The notes under the pieces: generated by a model
The model's database searches: none
Seen by the model: only the letters and a program-made list of their open reading frames with translations
What the model was told of the DNA's origin: nothing
NCBI GenBank assembly: GCA_021323255.1
Contig: JAJTCL010000032.1
Coordinates: 1 to 13,334 of the forward strand
Direction: 5' to 3'
Origin: Propionibacteriaceae bacterium
GTDB taxonomy: Bacteria; Actinomycetota; Actinomycetes; Propionibacteriales; Propionibacteriaceae
Length of the DNA: 13,334 bases
Position numbers and translations under genes: made by a program
In this document: positions 11,884 through 13,334 of the stretch, one piece after another
How positions within the stretch are numbered: the stretch's first letter is position 1
Layout of the letters: each line of letters begins with the position of its first letter

Positions 11884-13334
11884 GTGATTTCGGAGCCCAC
11901 ACAGACCAGCGATGTTGTTGATCGACCGACTGACTGGTGGAAATCGGCGGTCGTCTATCAGATCTATCCACGATCGTTTGCCGACAGCAACGGCGACGGC
12001 ATGGGCGACATCCCGGGGATCGCGTCGCGACTGGATTATCTGGCCGAGCTCGGGATCGACGTGGTCTGGCTTTCGCCCGTTTACACCTCGCCGATGGACG
12101 ACAACGGCTATGACATCAGCGACTATCAGGACGTCGACCCGATGTTCGGCACGCTGGAAGATCTCGACCTGCTGATCGCCGGCCTGCATCAGCGAGGCAT
12201 CAAGATCGTGATGGATCTGGTGGTGAACCACACCTCCGATGAGCATCCGTGGTTCATCGAGTCCCGTGATCCCGACTCACCCAAGCGAGACTGGTACTGG
12301 TGGCGTCCGGCTCGACCGGGCTTTGAACCCGGCACCGAAGGTGCGGAGCCTACGAACTGGGAGGCCGCGTTCTCCGGCTCTGCCTGGCAGTTCGACGAGC
12401 GCAGCGGGGAGTACTACCTGCACATCTTCAGCACCAAGCAGCCCGACCTGAACTGGGAGAACCCAGAGGTACGGCGCGCCATCTACGACATGATGAACTG
12501 GTGGGTTGATCGGGGGGTGGACGGCTTCCGCATGGATGTGATCAATCTCATCTCCAAGCAGGAGCTTGTTGACGGCGTGCCCGCCTCGGGACGGACCCGC
12601 GTGTCGTCCTTCGGCTTCACCGCCAACGGACCGCGGCTCGATGAGTTCCTCGCCGAGATGAACGCTGAGGTAGGTCTGGACGCGCGGAACCTGCTCACGG
12701 TCGGTGAGATGCCCGGCTCGACGATTGAGACCGCCCGGCGGGCGACCGATCCTGCCAACCATGAGCTGAACATGGTGTTCACCTTCGAGCACGTGAGCCT
12801 GGACAGCAGACCGGGCGGCAGCGGCAAGTTTGATCTGACTCCGCTTTCCTTGCCAGCGCTGAAAATGAATCTGAATGAGTGGCAGCTGGCGCTCTCCGAT
12901 GCCGGCTGGAACTCTCTGTACTGGGATAACCATGATCAACCGCGGGCAGTGTCGCGGTTTGGCGACGACAGTCCGGAACATCGGGTGAACTCTGCGAAGA
13001 CGCTTGCCACGGTGCAGCACATGCACAAGGGCACGCCCTACATCTATCAGGGCGAAGAGCTCGGCATGACCAACACCTACTTCACCGCTATCGAGCATTA
13101 CCGCGACATTGAGTCGCTCAACTACCACGCAGCAGCGCTCAGCCTGGGCATGGAGGTCGAGGCAGTACTGCACTCGCTGTCGGTGAAGAGCCGGGACAAT
13201 GCCCGTACTCCTATGCAGTGGGACGACACCTCACACGCCGGGTTCACCGAAGGGATCCCGTGGTTGCCGGTCAATCCCAACTACCTCACCATCAATGCAG
13301 CTGCGGCAGTCGAGGACCCGGACTCGGTCTTCCA
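11884..13334 (+). CDS. GH13 oligo-1,6-glucosidase / alpha-glucosidase, cut by window edge
   Basis: Cytoplasmic glycoside hydrolase that releases glucose from the non-reducing end of isomalto- or malto-oligosaccharides. 483 residues are visible of the roughly 550-600 usual for the family. The TIM barrel opens with WWKSAVVYQIYPRSF, followed by DLVVNHTSDEHPWF. The three catalytic residues are in place: nucleophile Asp218 in GFRMDVINL, acid/base Glu275 in VGEMPG, and Asp351 in NHDQPR. GTPYIYQGEELGMTN and RDNARTPMQWDD are typical of the oligo-1,6-glucosidase (MalL-like, probably subfamily 31) branch. No signal peptide is present. GTG start with a good ribosome site. Trehalose synthase is less likely given the closing motifs. 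The C-terminal beta domain lies past the right edge. It is separated from the nth operon by a gap and is probably a separate unit. Confidence 0.94.
   Translation, partial: MISEPTQTSDVVDRPTDWWKSAVVYQIYPRSFADSNGDGMGDIPGIASRLDYLAELGIDVVWLSPVYTSPMDDNGYDISDYQDVDPMFGTLEDLDLLIAGLHQRGIKIVMDLVVNHTSDEHPWFIESRDPDSPKRDWYWWRPARPGFEPGTEGAEPTNWEAAFSGSAWQFDERSGEYYLHIFSTKQPDLNWENPEVRRAIYDMMNWWVDRGVDGFRMDVINLISKQELVDGVPASGRTRVSSFGFTANGPRLDEFLAEMNAEVGLDARNLLTVGEMPGSTIETARRATDPANHELNMVFTFEHVSLDSRPGGSGKFDLTPLSLPALKMNLNEWQLALSDAGWNSLYWDNHDQPRAVSRFGDDSPEHRVNSAKTLATVQHMHKGTPYIYQGEELGMTNTYFTAIEHYRDIESLNYHAAALSLGMEVEAVLHSLSVKSRDNARTPMQWDDTSHAGFTEGIPWLPVNPNYLTINAAAAVEDPDSVF

Noticed and set aside
12277..13173. Minus-strand frame of 298 codons opposite the glucosidase
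   Set aside because: Antisense to a GH13 gene with all three catalytic residues; no domain is recognisable in it.

Overview
The window is GC-rich chromosomal DNA from an actinobacterium (Actinomycetota). Lineage markers are a Wbl (WhiB-type) iron-sulphur regulator, a GlxR/Crp-type regulator, an F420-dependent NADP reductase, frequent GTG starts and many 4-nt start/stop overlaps. The gene order closely matches, from memory, the mycobacterial ponA2 - whiB4 - Rv3680/Rv3679 - Rv3678A - Rv3678c - Rv3677c - crp - nth - Rv3673c - Rv3672c region. The GH13 gene and overall style would fit Propionibacteriales, but the genus cannot be fixed from this window.

Left part (1-4000). The N-terminal part of a class A penicillin-binding protein (minus strand, cut by the window edge) is divergent from a WhiB4-like gene across a 234-nt AT-richer gap. 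whiB then runs into the 3' end of a minus-strand operon (F420-NADP reductase, then two ArsA/Get3-like ATPases). The three operon genes are joined by 4-nt overlaps, and whiB overlaps the last one tail to tail by 76 nt.

Middle part (4082-8034). Plus-strand genes are a VOC-fold protein, a 57-residue DUF4177-like protein, a RidA-family protein, a NUDT19-like Nudix hydrolase, a LACTB2-like metallo-beta-lactamase-fold hydrolase and a membrane-anchored HtrA-type serine protease. Several of these are translationally coupled.

The 214-nt gap at 8035-8248 holds a terminator-like hairpin and an unexplained element: two identical 21-bp direct repeats flanking a 30-bp near-perfect palindrome. It lies between convergent htrA and crp.

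Right part (8249-13334). A Crp/GlxR regulator (minus) is divergent from a four-gene coupled operon: nth (endonuclease III), a lipoprotein thioredoxin of TlpA type, a CoA-type Nudix hydrolase and an HD-domain phosphohydrolase. A GH13 oligo-1,6-glucosidase/alpha-glucosidase begins after a 129-nt gap and is cut by the right edge.

Taken together, the region combines cell-wall synthesis, redox sensing (WhiB4, F420, TlpA), membrane-protein-related ATPases, envelope proteolysis, metabolite and nucleotide clean-up (RidA, two Nudix, HD) and base-excision repair. This suggests a stress and housekeeping neighbourhood, not a mobile island. No insertion sequence, tRNA, rRNA, CRISPR array or phage gene was seen.
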